64,000 bases of DNA from PALSA-610 sp038239145. GTDB lineage: Bacteria; Actinomycetota; Acidimicrobiia; IMCC26256; PALSA-610. The stretch is from assembly GCA_038239145.1 (NCBI GenBank), contig JBBSFB010000014.1, positions 1 to 64,000 of the forward strand. The letters are read 5' to 3'. This document shows positions 26,628 through 34,324 of this stretch, in pieces. Numbering within the stretch: position 1 is the first letter of the stretch; each line of letters starts with the position of its first letter. Below the pieces are notes generated by a model. It made no database searches. It was given only the letters and a program-made list of their open reading frames with translations, and had not been told where the DNA came from. A program made the translations under genes and the position numbers.

Positions 26628-27788
26628 CTAGCCCGCGGGATCCGCTACCCGGTCGTCGGCCCAGCTCATGATCGTCGTGAAGTAGTCCGCGGGCGACGAC
26701 GGATCGGTGTTCGTGAGCCCCGCCGATGCGATCGTCACTTGATGCTTGTCGCACATTGCGCCCGGCGCGGTCGACACGCACAGGGGCAGGTTCTTCGAAC
26801 GGCTGCCCGTACCTTGCGCCGTGATCGCCGCAGCGAGGGGTTGGTGCTTGCAATCGGTGACCGTCGACACCTCGGTGCTCCCGTTCGGCAGTGAGCACGA
26901 CATCGTGGCGGTGCCGCAGTCGTTCGAGTCGTCGTGGTTCCAGATGTGGAGGAGCGGAACTGTGAGCCTGCCACTCACGACGAGCTTGTCGACCTCGTTG
27001 GCGGGAGCGGCGACGGCCGGATCGACACGTGCGGCCACACCCGCCTGACCGGCGGGGCTGTAGTCACCCTTCCGGCATGCACCCTGGTTGTACGCGGCGG
27101 TGTCGGTCTCGGCGTTGATGACGCTGGCGTCGGCGACGACCCCCGCGGGTGCGATGCCCTGCAGCTGGAGCGCGTACGCCACGTAGTAGGCGCCCGCGGA
27201 ACCGGCGCTGGCACCGTGCAGGATGGTCTTCGAGGTCGGGAACAGGGCCTGCGCGAATTGGATCGCGGCCTTCGTCGCGAGCAGTCCGTTCGTCGTCCGC
27301 GTCGATCCGTCGGCCAGCAGGTTCGGATCGTGAGGATCGGTCTGACCGGTCCCGCTGTAGACGTCGCGGTTGCAGTACGAGACGGCGAGCAGTCGGTACG
27401 CGGCGGGATCCGATCGCACCCGGGCCATCAACGCGGTGCTCAGCAGGTTGCCCCGTTGGGCGCCGGGTAGCTCCTCGGTCATCTGGGTCGCGTCGGGAAC
27501 GGGAGTTCCGGTCGGGTCGAAGAAGCCGGCGCCGCCGCCGTGCAGGAACGCCCACATCGGCGCAATCGCCGTCGCTGACGACCCGACCTTGGTCGCGATC
27601 GTGAACGTCTGGTAGCCGCTGATGCTGCACGGATAGGCGATGTTCCGGTAGAAGTCGAACCGCCACCCGGATTGGGTCGTCGAGCTCACCAGGGCGATGT
27701 GGCTCGTGTCTCCCGGAACGTTGATGCAGCCCGCGGCGGCGACGACCAACGTGAGCACGGCGACGACATTCCTGATCCGGACGACCAT
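26628..27788 (-). CDS. Pectinacetylesterase-like lipoprotein (alpha/beta hydrolase)
   Basis: 386 residues from ATG 27788, with AAGGGG about 7 bp upstream. The lipobox lies in VVAAAGCINVPG, giving a lipid-anchored protein. The hydrolase features are WAFLHGGGAGFF (oxyanion loop), SYCNRDVYSGTG and ILHGASAGSAGAYY (nucleophile Ser in GxSAG), in the order seen in pectinacetylesterase/Notum-type proteins. Several Cys could form disulfides. Substrate unknown; deacylation of a polysaccharide or ester is likely. The dioxygenase gene follows 9 bp downstream. Confidence 0.8.
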   Translation of the reverse strand: MVVRIRNVVAVLTLVVAAAGCINVPGDTSHIALVSSTTQSGWRFDFYRNIAYPCSISGYQTFTIATKVGSSATAIAPMWAFLHGGGAGFFDPTGTPVPDATQMTEELPGAQRGNLLSTALMARVRSDPAAYRLLAVSYCNRDVYSGTGQTDPHDPNLLADGSTRTTNGLLATKAAIQFAQALFPTSKTILHGASAGSAGAYYVAYALQLQGIAPAGVVADASVINAETDTAAYNQGACRKGDYSPAGQAGVAARVDPAVAAPANEVDKLVVSGRLTVPLLHIWNHDDSNDCGTATMSCSLPNGSTEVSTVTDCKHQPLAAAITAQGTGSRSKNLPLCVSTAPGAMCDKHQVTIASAGLTNTDPSSPADYFTTIMSWADDRVADPAG

Positions 27789-27834
27789 GGCGAATCCCCT
27801 TCTCCGACGAGATCCGAAGTCGAGCCCAGGTTCG

Positions 27835-28311
27835 TCAGGGAATTGTGATCGAACCGTGAGGATCGTGGCCAACCCTGCCCGCCGCGTGGCGGTCGCAGCG
27901 GCCGAGGAGGGCGGAGTGGCCGACGTGGAGATCGAAGCCGTACTGACGGTGGAGTGTCTCCCGGAGATCGTCGAGCAGCGCCATCGGGGCGTCGATCACG
28001 ACGCCACACTCCTCGCACACGAGATGATGATGGGTTACGCCCATGTGGTACACGGAAGCCCCGTGCCCGACGTGCGTGTGCTCCACCACGCCGAGCTTCT
28101 CCAGCGACTCCAGTGTCCGGTAGACGGTGGAGAGGTGCACCTCGGGGTGCCGGTGCTGGATGAACCCGGCGAGGTCTTCGGCGGTCAGGTGTGCGGGTGC
28201 GTCGATGAGCGTCGCCACCACGAGCCGGCGCGCGGTCGTGACGCGGGCGCCGGTCTCCCGGATCCGATCGAGGACCGCTTCGACCTCGGGTGTGTCGGTC
28301 AAGAACGTCAT
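27835..28311 (-). CDS. Fur-family metal-responsive repressor
   Basis: 158 residues. The winged-helix part has HLTAEDLAGFIQHRHPEVHLSTVYRTLESLEKLGVVEH. The metal site is HHHLVCEECG, with DLRETLHRQYGFDLHVGHSALLGRC at the end. Only one CxxC pair is present; the C-terminal second pair is reduced to GRCDRH, so the structural zinc site differs from classical Fur. Its ATG overlaps the TGA of the ABC ATPase gene (ATGA). Being the last gene of a nickel/cobalt ECF operon, it is plausibly a nickel- or zinc-sensing repressor of this locus (inference). Confidence 0.9.
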   Translation of the reverse strand: MTFLTDTPEVEAVLDRIRETGARVTTARRLVVATLIDAPAHLTAEDLAGFIQHRHPEVHLSTVYRTLESLEKLGVVEHTHVGHGASVYHMGVTHHHLVCEECGVVIDAPMALLDDLRETLHRQYGFDLHVGHSALLGRCDRHAAGRVGHDPHGSITIP

Positions 28312-29138
28312 GCGTGCCGGCAGTCGTGATGGTCCCGTCCGTGCGGATGTGCATGCGCGACCCCGTCGTGCTCGTGCGGGTGCTCGTGCACGAGGTTCGC
28401 GGCAACGAGCAACTCTCGGTCGTCGAGGATGTGTGCGGTAGGTCCCTCGCCCGCGATCCGATGATCCTCGGTGAACACGATGCAACGATCGGCGAGCCGC
28501 TCGAGGGTGTTGAGGTCGTGGGTCGCGAGCACGATCGTCTTCCCCGACGCGTTGAGCTCCACGATGAGCTCGATGAGCCATTCCCGGGTGCGGGGATCGA
28601 GCGCCGCCGTCGGTTCGTCGAAGAGCAACACTTCGGGATTCATGGAGAGCACCGATGCGATCGCGACGCGCTTCTTCTGACCGCCCGACAGCTGGTACGG
28701 CGCGCGGTCGGCCAAACCGGAGATGCCGAGCATCGCGAGGGTGTCTGCGACCCGAGCCGACGCCTCGTCGCGACTCAGACCCATGTTCAGCGGGCCGAAC
28801 GCGACCTCTTCCCTCATCGTGGGCGAGAACACCTGGGCATCGGAGTTCTGGAACACGAAGCCGATGCGGCCGCGGAAGGCCTGGGAGAACTGATCGTCCT
28901 CGAGGGCGTCTTCGGTGACGTCGACGTCGAACGCGGTGAAGCGACCTCGGTCGGCGAAGATCAGACCGTCGAGCAGCTTCAACATCGTCGACTTGCCGCA
29001 TCCGTTCGCGCCGAGCAGCGCGACCTTCTCGCCCCGTCGCACCGACAGCGACACCTCGTCCAACGCGGGAAAGCGCTCGAGGTACGAATACGACGCCGCG
29101 TCGACGACGAAGACCTCCGTCGGCTTCGCCATCGTCAA
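28308..29138 (-). CDS. Nickel/cobalt ECF transporter ATPase with His-rich tail (NikO/CbiO)
   Basis: 276 residues. Walker A GANGCGKST, Q-loop VFQNSDAQVFSPTM, signature LSGGQKKR, Walker B VLLFDEP, and H-loop ATHD, all as in EcfA/CbiO ATPases. The last ~25 residues are packed with His (HEHPHEHDGVAHAHPHGRDHHDCRHA-type tail), which likely buffers Ni or Co near the pump. It overlaps both neighbours by 4 bp, so the operon is translationally coupled. An alternative start at Met3 lies 6 bp downstream. Confidence 0.93.
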   Translation of the reverse strand: MTMAKPTEVFVVDAASYSYLERFPALDEVSLSVRRGEKVALLGANGCGKSTMLKLLDGLIFADRGRFTAFDVDVTEDALEDDQFSQAFRGRIGFVFQNSDAQVFSPTMREEVAFGPLNMGLSRDEASARVADTLAMLGISGLADRAPYQLSGGQKKRVAIASVLSMNPEVLLFDEPTAALDPRTREWLIELIVELNASGKTIVLATHDLNTLERLADRCIVFTEDHRIAGEGPTAHILDDRELLVAANLVHEHPHEHDGVAHAHPHGRDHHDCRHA

Positions 29139-30058
29139 CGGCCCATCGTCCGGTCGAGGCCGAGGGCCGCCACACCGGTGGCCACGCAGGCCGACGCGAA
29201 TGCGAAGTCGTAGAAGCGCACGCGGAACGTGCTGAGGCTCCGCGCATCGCCGATGTACCCCCGGGAGACCATGGCCATGTGGACGTCCTCGGAGAGCGCC
29301 TGGGCCTTACCGAACAGTGCGCCCGCTGACGCCGCCACGAATCGTCGCCCCGCGCGGACGTCGGTGATCCGGGTCACGGTGCGCGCGGTGCGAGCCGTGT
29401 ACATGTCGGTCACCGCGCCCAGGAGCTGGAAGAGGTACCGGTACGCCATCCCGAGCACCAGGATCAACACGCGCGCGACGTAGAACGCGCGCAGCGCGGC
29501 GAGCAGTTTCGTCCACGGCGTCGTGATCGTGAGGAGGACCACCAGGGAGATCGACGTGGCGACCCGGGCCACGATGAGGCCGGCCGCGGTCAGCCCCTGC
29601 CGGGTCAGGCCCACGTGGTGACCGAACCAGATGCCGAACGACACGACGATCTGGCCGTGCGTGATGACGTTCAGCGTGGCCGGGAGGACGACGACGCCGG
29701 TGAAGATCGGGATGAACAGCCAGACGCGCTTCACGAAGAACCCGAGCGGCAGGCTCGAGGCGCGGGCGAGCACGAGCGTGGCGGCGTAGAGGCCGACGAG
29801 CACCGGGATGTGGCGAACGAACGCGGTCGCGACGAGCAGCCCGAAGAGCGTGACGACCTTGACGCGTGCGTCGACTCGCTGGAGCAGGCCGTTGGTCCCG
29901 GCGAGGTCGTCGGAGAAGAGCGCCTGGTGCAGGACGGACGCCGCCCCGCGCATCGTCTTGTCGACGAAGCTCCCTTTGCGGCGCTTACCGATACAGCCGC
30001 ACGGGCACAGTCCGACTTCCGGGTCGAGCAGCCACGCGGGCGTGGCGGGCGGGCTCAT
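29135..30058 (-). CDS. Nickel/cobalt ECF transporter T component (NikQ/CbiQ)
   Basis: 307 residues from ATG 30058, which overlaps the NikM stop. Five or six hydrophobic helices span about 70-290. The ATPase-coupling Ala-Arg-Gly type segments appear as AARTARTV/MVSRGYIGDARSL near the C-terminal third. The N-terminus carries a Cys-containing CPCGCIGKRRKGSF block, an uncommon extra that could bind a metal. It pairs with the NikM and NikO products in the membrane. Confidence 0.9.
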   Translation of the reverse strand: MSPPATPAWLLDPEVGLCPCGCIGKRRKGSFVDKTMRGAASVLHQALFSDDLAGTNGLLQRVDARVKVVTLFGLLVATAFVRHIPVLVGLYAATLVLARASSLPLGFFVKRVWLFIPIFTGVVVLPATLNVITHGQIVVSFGIWFGHHVGLTRQGLTAAGLIVARVATSISLVVLLTITTPWTKLLAALRAFYVARVLILVLGMAYRYLFQLLGAVTDMYTARTARTVTRITDVRAGRRFVAASAGALFGKAQALSEDVHMAMVSRGYIGDARSLSTFRVRFYDFAFASACVATGVAALGLDRTMGR

Positions 30059-31128
30059 GCGCCGATCCGCTCGAGCTCGTCGGCACGGCCGCCCTTGCGC
30101 CGTACCACGCGCGCGAGCGCGAAGACGACGAGGATCACGCCTGCGATCACCGCGATGCCGACACCCGCGGAGAGTAGGTAGCCGAGCGTCGGGTGGCGAT
30201 CGTGGCTGAAGTCGTAACCGTTGAAGATCGCGCTGTGCCAGAAGCCGGCGTAGTGGCGGAGGCCGCTCGGCACCGTGTTCAGGTGGTAGCGATCGAGCGA
30301 GAGGTTCGACGGACTGGATTCGCCGAACGCGGTGCCGGGGGCGAGGAGCCCGAGCGGGGTGAGCGCGATCACCAGCCCCAACCCGGCGAGGCTCCAACGC
30401 CACGCGTTCCGTTTCGGCGGTGCGACGTCGGCATCGGTGGCGGACGCGGCCGCGTGGTTGACGCGCAGGAGAGGAAGGTTCGCGCGCTGGAGATACGCGA
30501 CCACGCCCGCGGTCAACGCGAACTCGGCGCCGCCGGCGACGGTCAGGTGGGCCAGCATCATCGCGGGAACCGATTGCGAGAGATGGAACGGTGCGTACAG
30601 CGGCGTGCCGTTGGCGGAGTGGAACAGCGTCGGTTGCAGACCGAGCTCGGTCGCCGCACAGAGCGCGGCCGCATTCAACCCGACGTAGCTGCCGGCGCCG
30701 GCGGCGACCGCGCGCCGCCGCGATGTCAGCGGGACATTCCGGCACATCGCCCAGTACACGCCGTAGCCGACCGTCGGCATCACAAAGGCCATGTTGAACG
30801 TGTTGGCGCCGTAGGCCAGCACGCCGCCGTCACCGAAGAACAGGGCCTGGATCAACAGCGAGACGCTCACCGCGATCACCGCGGCCCACGGTCCGAGGAT
30901 CACTGCGATAAGGACCGCGCCGACCGCGTGAGCAGTCGTGCCGTCGGGGATCGGGACGTTGAACATCATGATCAGAAAGCAGTACGCGGCGCCGATTGCG
31001 ACCAGCGGTACGTAGCGGCTCTTCACGATCTTGCGGACCCGACGCCCGGCCGTGACCCACACCGGGACCATTGCGACACCGAAGGCGCCACACGTCTCGG
31101 GGCTCAGATATCCATCCGGAATATGCAC
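30055..31128 (-). CDS. Nickel/cobalt ECF transporter S component (NikM, CbiM-type, fused with a small NikN/CbiN-like part)
   Basis: 357 residues starting MHIPDGYLSPETC; the Met-His-Ile-Pro-Asp N-terminus is the metal-binding mark of CbiM/NikM. Seven helices follow, including FNVPIPDGTTAHAVGAVLIAVILGPWAAV and GANTFNMAFV. After ~240 residues a soluble loop (TAFGESSPSNLSLDRYHLNTVPSGL) and a final transmembrane helix resemble the NikN/NikL-type accessory portion fused on. It begins the transporter half of the operon, 180 bp after the His-rich gene, with a strong hairpin between them. Confidence 0.93.
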   Translation of the reverse strand: MHIPDGYLSPETCGAFGVAMVPVWVTAGRRVRKIVKSRYVPLVAIGAAYCFLIMMFNVPIPDGTTAHAVGAVLIAVILGPWAAVIAVSVSLLIQALFFGDGGVLAYGANTFNMAFVMPTVGYGVYWAMCRNVPLTSRRRAVAAGAGSYVGLNAAALCAATELGLQPTLFHSANGTPLYAPFHLSQSVPAMMLAHLTVAGGAEFALTAGVVAYLQRANLPLLRVNHAAASATDADVAPPKRNAWRWSLAGLGLVIALTPLGLLAPGTAFGESSPSNLSLDRYHLNTVPSGLRHYAGFWHSAIFNGYDFSHDRHPTLGYLLSAGVGIAVIAGVILVVFALARVVRRKGGRADELERIGA

Positions 31129-31240
31129 GCGCCCCCCGTCGTCCTGCCGCGCGTTCTATCTGCGAGGTGTTCGCATCTCGGGGGGCGCGCGGATGGCGAA
31201 GCGCACGAGTTTCCGGAAGACCGCGATCCGCGCTCGCGAA

Positions 31241-31285
31241 AAGCGACTGCATCGCGGCGCAGGTTGCGCCGAGATGCAGTCGCTT
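31241..31285. terminator. Long GC-rich hairpin between the His-rich gene and nikM
   Basis: A 13-bp perfect stem (31241-31253 with 31273-31285) continues, after one mismatch, into a 7-bp inner stem (31255-31261 with 31265-31271) closed by a 3-base loop. It lies 22 bp past the stop of the His-rich gene and 112 bp before nikM, on the minus strand. No T-run follows, so it may be a factor-assisted terminator, an attenuator or a metal-responsive RNA element. Confidence 0.55.
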
Positions 31286-31288
31286 CGC

Positions 31289-31309
31289 AGTTACCGACGA
31301 CAGGTAACT
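31289..31309. promoter_or_regulatory. Inverted repeat AGTTACC-N7-GGTAACT overlapping a stop codon
   Basis: Perfect 7-bp arms with a 7-base spacer, at the 3' end of the His-rich gene and next to the long hairpin. The form and spacing suit a dimeric regulator site, for example for the operon's Fur-family protein, though it is not AT-rich like a classical Fur box. It could also be a second terminator stem. Confidence 0.35.
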
Positions 31310-31658
31310 ACACCCAACCCGTCTCCGTGACGTATCCACCGCGGATCGTCACCGGGAGCTCGGGCAACGCCCCGACCGAGGCCACGACATAGTCGCCCGC
31401 AGGAACCGTCGGATAGACCGCGGCGTGCACGTGCCCTCCCGGCAGATGTCGGGCCCGCACCGCGCTGTGCATGGCCGGACGGTCTTCGCCGGAGCGGAAG
31501 ATGTCGATCTCCGCGCCGTCAAGCTCGTCCGGAGTGTGCAGCACGAGCGCACCGATGTCGCCACCGATCTCGAGCACGACGGTTCCGTCGCCGCTGGGCT
31601 CGAGCGTGTGACGGTGCTCGTGGGTATGGCTGTGGGCGTGGTCGTGATCGACCCTCAT
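31308..31658 (-). CDS. His-rich small protein, possible metal chaperone
   Basis: 116 residues. The first 17 contain eight His alternating with acidic residues (HDHAHSHTHEHRH), a pattern that binds Ni, Co or Zn. The rest looks like a small beta-sandwich (LVLHTPDELDGAEIDI, AAVYPTVPAGDYVVAS) without a named domain. Its ATG overlaps the DUF4331 stop (ATGA). Its place ahead of the nickel ECF genes suggests metal storage or delivery (inference). Confidence 0.8.
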   Translation of the reverse strand: MRVDHDHAHSHTHEHRHTLEPSGDGTVVLEIGGDIGALVLHTPDELDGAEIDIFRSGEDRPAMHSAVRARHLPGGHVHAAVYPTVPAGDYVVASVGALPELPVTIRGGYVTETGWV

Positions 31659-33187
31659 CAGGTGTGCGCGTCGGCGAGCGCCGGGATCTCGAAGCCGCTG
31701 TGGGGGACGCCGAGGTAGGGGAACGACGGCAGATACTTCACCGTTCCGTCGGCGGTCTGGTCAAGCGGGTCGGTGGTCAATCCGTCGGACACGGCGTTGG
31801 CGGCCGCGTCCGCGGTGAAGGTCTTGTCGACGAGCCCGTACGTCGCGCCCGCGATCGCGCGGAGCTCGATCGTGAACACGTCGTCGAAGACCCGCCGGCC
31901 GTTCGGGTATCCGGCCGCGTCGCCGCCGATGAGCCCGATGTTGCTGGGCTTGGTGGTCGTCGGCGGGATCGCCAGGTTGAGCCGCAGCAGGTCGGCCATC
32001 GCGGTCCCGCCCGAGTTCTGAAAGCCGGGGACGACGCCGGGCGGGATGCCGGTGAGAAGGATCGCGACGAGGTCGGCTCGCACCTTGCCCGATGCGTTCA
32101 ACGCGGCGAGGTTCGGGAACACGCCCGGGTAGAGCGCCGGGATCAGGTTCGCGAGCTCGGGGTGCTGGACGCCTCCGGCGAAGTGGATGTCGTTCACCGG
32201 TTGCTGGGTGTTCCAGTAATCCTTGCGTTCCATCGGAACGAGCACTTCGTTGAACAACGGGTTGCCGAGGCGCGACACCTGCGCGAACGGTCCGACGCCG
32301 TTGCCGAAGTCGTTCCGCTCGTCGTCGCGGCGGTGACCGTGGAAGCCCATGCGCTGGCGGGACGCGGTGGTCCACACGCCGATGACGGACGACGCCTTGG
32401 TCGCGTCGGTGGCGGTCACGCCGCGGGGCGTCAGCTGACCCTTCGGGAGCTGCAGCGCGATGCTGTGGACGTTGACGGCCTTGGTCGCGTTGACGCCGGG
32501 TGCCGGTTGGGTGAGCTCGGGCACGTTGAGACCGAACTGCGCGTGCAGTTGTTCGAACGGTCGCAGGTCGGCGAGGTCGAAGACCGAACCCAAGTCGACG
32601 TAGAACCCTTCGGCCCGCTGACCCGCGAAGACGACGCCGCCACCGGGGAGATTGTGCATCGCGGCGTTGGCGAGCGAGACGTAGTTCGGCGTCGAGAGCG
32701 GTCCGATGTTGCACGGGGGGCACGAGACGTGCGACGCGAGCCGGGTGACCTTCGGTCCGAACCCGAAGCCGAACCCGTCGTCGGAGTGGTGGCCCCAACC
32801 TTCGCCGTCGCGAAAGCCGTTGCCGTGCTGGTTCCAGTCGATGCGGCTGACGTCGTAGAACTGGCGTCGATTCCACGTCGACGCGTCGAGCGACGTGATG
32901 GGCCCGACGTTGTACAGGAACGTCTTGCCGACCTGAAGGACGGTCTGGAAGCGGAACTGGAACGTGATGTCGGCGCGGCCGTCACCGTTGTTGTCCACAT
33001 GGATCTCGTACAACACGTCGTCGCCGAACTCGAAGAAGTTCGGGCCCGCGGCCGGCGTCTGCAGCGGCACGTAGTTGGCGATGAGCGTGACCGTGTCGGG
33101 GCGGTCCGGGCTCACGAAGGCGTACAGGTCCGTGCTGTCGGCGACGGGATCCTTGGAGATCTCGGGCGCTTCACGATGCGACGACAT
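31658..33187 (-). CDS. DUF4331 protein
   Basis: 509 residues beginning MSSHREAPEISKDPVADSTDLYAFVSPD, the DUF4331 signature. It contains NNGDGRADITFQFRF (calcium-like loop), GPKVTRLASHVSCPPCNIG with a CPPC pair, and a long beta-rich remainder. There is no recognisable signal peptide. DUF4331 proteins have no firmly established biochemical role. It is coupled to the His-rich gene and follows the small Tat protein gene after 55 bp. Confidence 0.88.
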   Translation of the reverse strand: MSSHREAPEISKDPVADSTDLYAFVSPDRPDTVTLIANYVPLQTPAAGPNFFEFGDDVLYEIHVDNNGDGRADITFQFRFQTVLQVGKTFLYNVGPITSLDASTWNRRQFYDVSRIDWNQHGNGFRDGEGWGHHSDDGFGFGFGPKVTRLASHVSCPPCNIGPLSTPNYVSLANAAMHNLPGGGVVFAGQRAEGFYVDLGSVFDLADLRPFEQLHAQFGLNVPELTQPAPGVNATKAVNVHSIALQLPKGQLTPRGVTATDATKASSVIGVWTTASRQRMGFHGHRRDDERNDFGNGVGPFAQVSRLGNPLFNEVLVPMERKDYWNTQQPVNDIHFAGGVQHPELANLIPALYPGVFPNLAALNASGKVRADLVAILLTGIPPGVVPGFQNSGGTAMADLLRLNLAIPPTTTKPSNIGLIGGDAAGYPNGRRVFDDVFTIELRAIAGATYGLVDKTFTADAAANAVSDGLTTDPLDQTADGTVKYLPSFPYLGVPHSGFEIPALADAHT

Positions 33188-33226
33188 TCCTCACCTCTTC
33201 CAGATGGTGTTGGTGCGAGACGGTGT

Positions 33227-33235
33227 GGGGGGGGG
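33227..33235 (+). repeat. G9 homopolymer tract
   Basis: Nine consecutive G (C9 on the coding strand) in the 55-bp spacer between the Tat-signal gene and DUF4331. Such tracts can vary in length; here a change would alter only spacer length. Confidence 0.8.
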
Positions 33236-33242
33236 CCGAAGC

Positions 33243-33524
33243 TCAGCGAGACGCTTTGTAGATCAGCGCGGCGAGCCGCTTGTCCTTGACGGTGATCTCG
33301 CGGTTACCTGCGTAGATCGCGATCTCGCCGGTCTGCACGTCGCGCAGATGCGCTACGACGTTGCGATCGACGCTCGCGCCGGCCGGGACGTGCGGCTCCT
33401 TCGCCTTCTCGTCGTCCGCGGAGGCTGCGTCGGCCAGAGAGATCGGCGCGGCAACCGCGGCACCGGCCACTGCGGCCGCAACCGACGCGTGCTTCAGGAA
33501 GTCGCGGCGATTCGTCGGTTGCAT
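33243..33524 (-). CDS. Small Tat-signal protein (93 aa)
   Basis: 93 residues with a twin-arginine leader NRRDFLKHASVAAAVAGAAVAAPIS. The mature part is ~60 residues with DRNVVAHLRDVQTGEIAIYAGNREITVKDKRLAALIYKA. AGAGGA sits upstream of ATG 33524. It is probably exported folded. Its place just upstream of DUF4331 suggests a functional pair, perhaps a small subunit (inference). The 155-bp gap upstream (33525-33679) shows no further gene. Confidence 0.8.
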   Translation of the reverse strand: MQPTNRRDFLKHASVAAAVAGAAVAAPISLADAASADDEKAKEPHVPAGASVDRNVVAHLRDVQTGEIAIYAGNREITVKDKRLAALIYKASR

Positions 33525-33679
33525 GGTGAGGTCCTCTCGACTTCGCCGAACCGATTCGGGTCGGCCGTGATGCCATTGAAGAGCAGACGCGTCGGAAAAT
33601 CCAGCAATCCGCTCAGATGCGAATCGTTTGCATCTGCACCTTCCGAGCAGCAGCGACACGCCGCTCGACGACAGGGTGT

Positions 33680-34324
33680 TCAGTTCGACTTCGTGATGAC
33701 CTTTTCGAATGCCGCCGCGAGTGCGCGATGGCCGGCGGCGTCGGGTTGGGCCGCGAAGCCCTTCTCCGGCGCGAGCGTGACGCTCGCATTCGCGAGGGAC
33801 ACGAGCTCCGCGCCGGTCGTCACGACCACGGACCGGATTGCAGTGTTGTACGGCGCTGCACGCGTGCCGAACGAGGCGGGCAGGTCGGCGACGAGAACGC
33901 GCGTCTCCGTCGAGACGCGCAGCCGTGTGACCAGTTCGGTGAGGGCGGTCGTGAACGTGGGGATCGGCGTCGCGGCCGCCACGTCGTCCGCTCCGAGCCA
34001 CACCTCCACGAGATCCGGCTTCAACTCCGTTGCCACCGGCACCTGCAACGTGAGCGCGTGCGTGGCGGTGGCGTCGTCGAGTGCCGCGTTCACGAACACC
34101 GTTGAGATCGGCAGCGCGTTGCGGAACACGAGATACGGCCACGCTTCCTGGAGCCGGTTGCGAAGTCCATCGCCCTCGGTCGCGCTCCCGCCGATGGACA
34201 CGACCGTCTCCTGCGGGCCGGCGGCGGTTGCGGGCAGCACCGAGGCCGCGCGGGAGTGCGCGCTGCAACCCGAAAGCAGCACGGCGAGGCTCGCGGCGAG
34301 GGCGGAATATCGTCGGCGTCTCAT
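33680..34324 (-). CDS. SGNH/GDSL-like lipoprotein
   Basis: 214 residues. Lipobox in AVLLSGCSAH. The SGNH fold is suggested by VVSIGGSATEGDG (block I, Ser in GGS), VEVWLGADDV (block III-like, Asp in place of Asn), and QPDAAGHRALAAAF at the C-terminus (Asp and His of the triad). Likely an esterase acting on an envelope substrate. Its ATG overlaps the ABC permease stop (ATGA), placing it in the ABC operon. Confidence 0.78.
   Translation of the reverse strand: MRRRRYSALAASLAVLLSGCSAHSRAASVLPATAAGPQETVVSIGGSATEGDGLRNRLQEAWPYLVFRNALPISTVFVNAALDDATATHALTLQVPVATELKPDLVEVWLGADDVAAATPIPTFTTALTELVTRLRVSTETRVLVADLPASFGTRAAPYNTAIRSVVVTTGAELVSLANASVTLAPEKGFAAQPDAAGHRALAAAFEKVITKSN

Noticed and set aside
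25962..26894. 310-codon plus-strand frame
   Set aside because: Antisense to the extradiol dioxygenase and the esterase-like lipoprotein, no motif.
33227..33235. Phase-variation switch at the G9 tract
   Set aside because: The tract is between genes, not in a reading frame; only the tract itself is reported.
31664..33289. 541-codon plus-strand frame antisense to DUF4331
   Set aside because: Composition is typical GC-frame shadow (Val/Arg/Glu-rich), with no motif, while the minus strand has a clear family.
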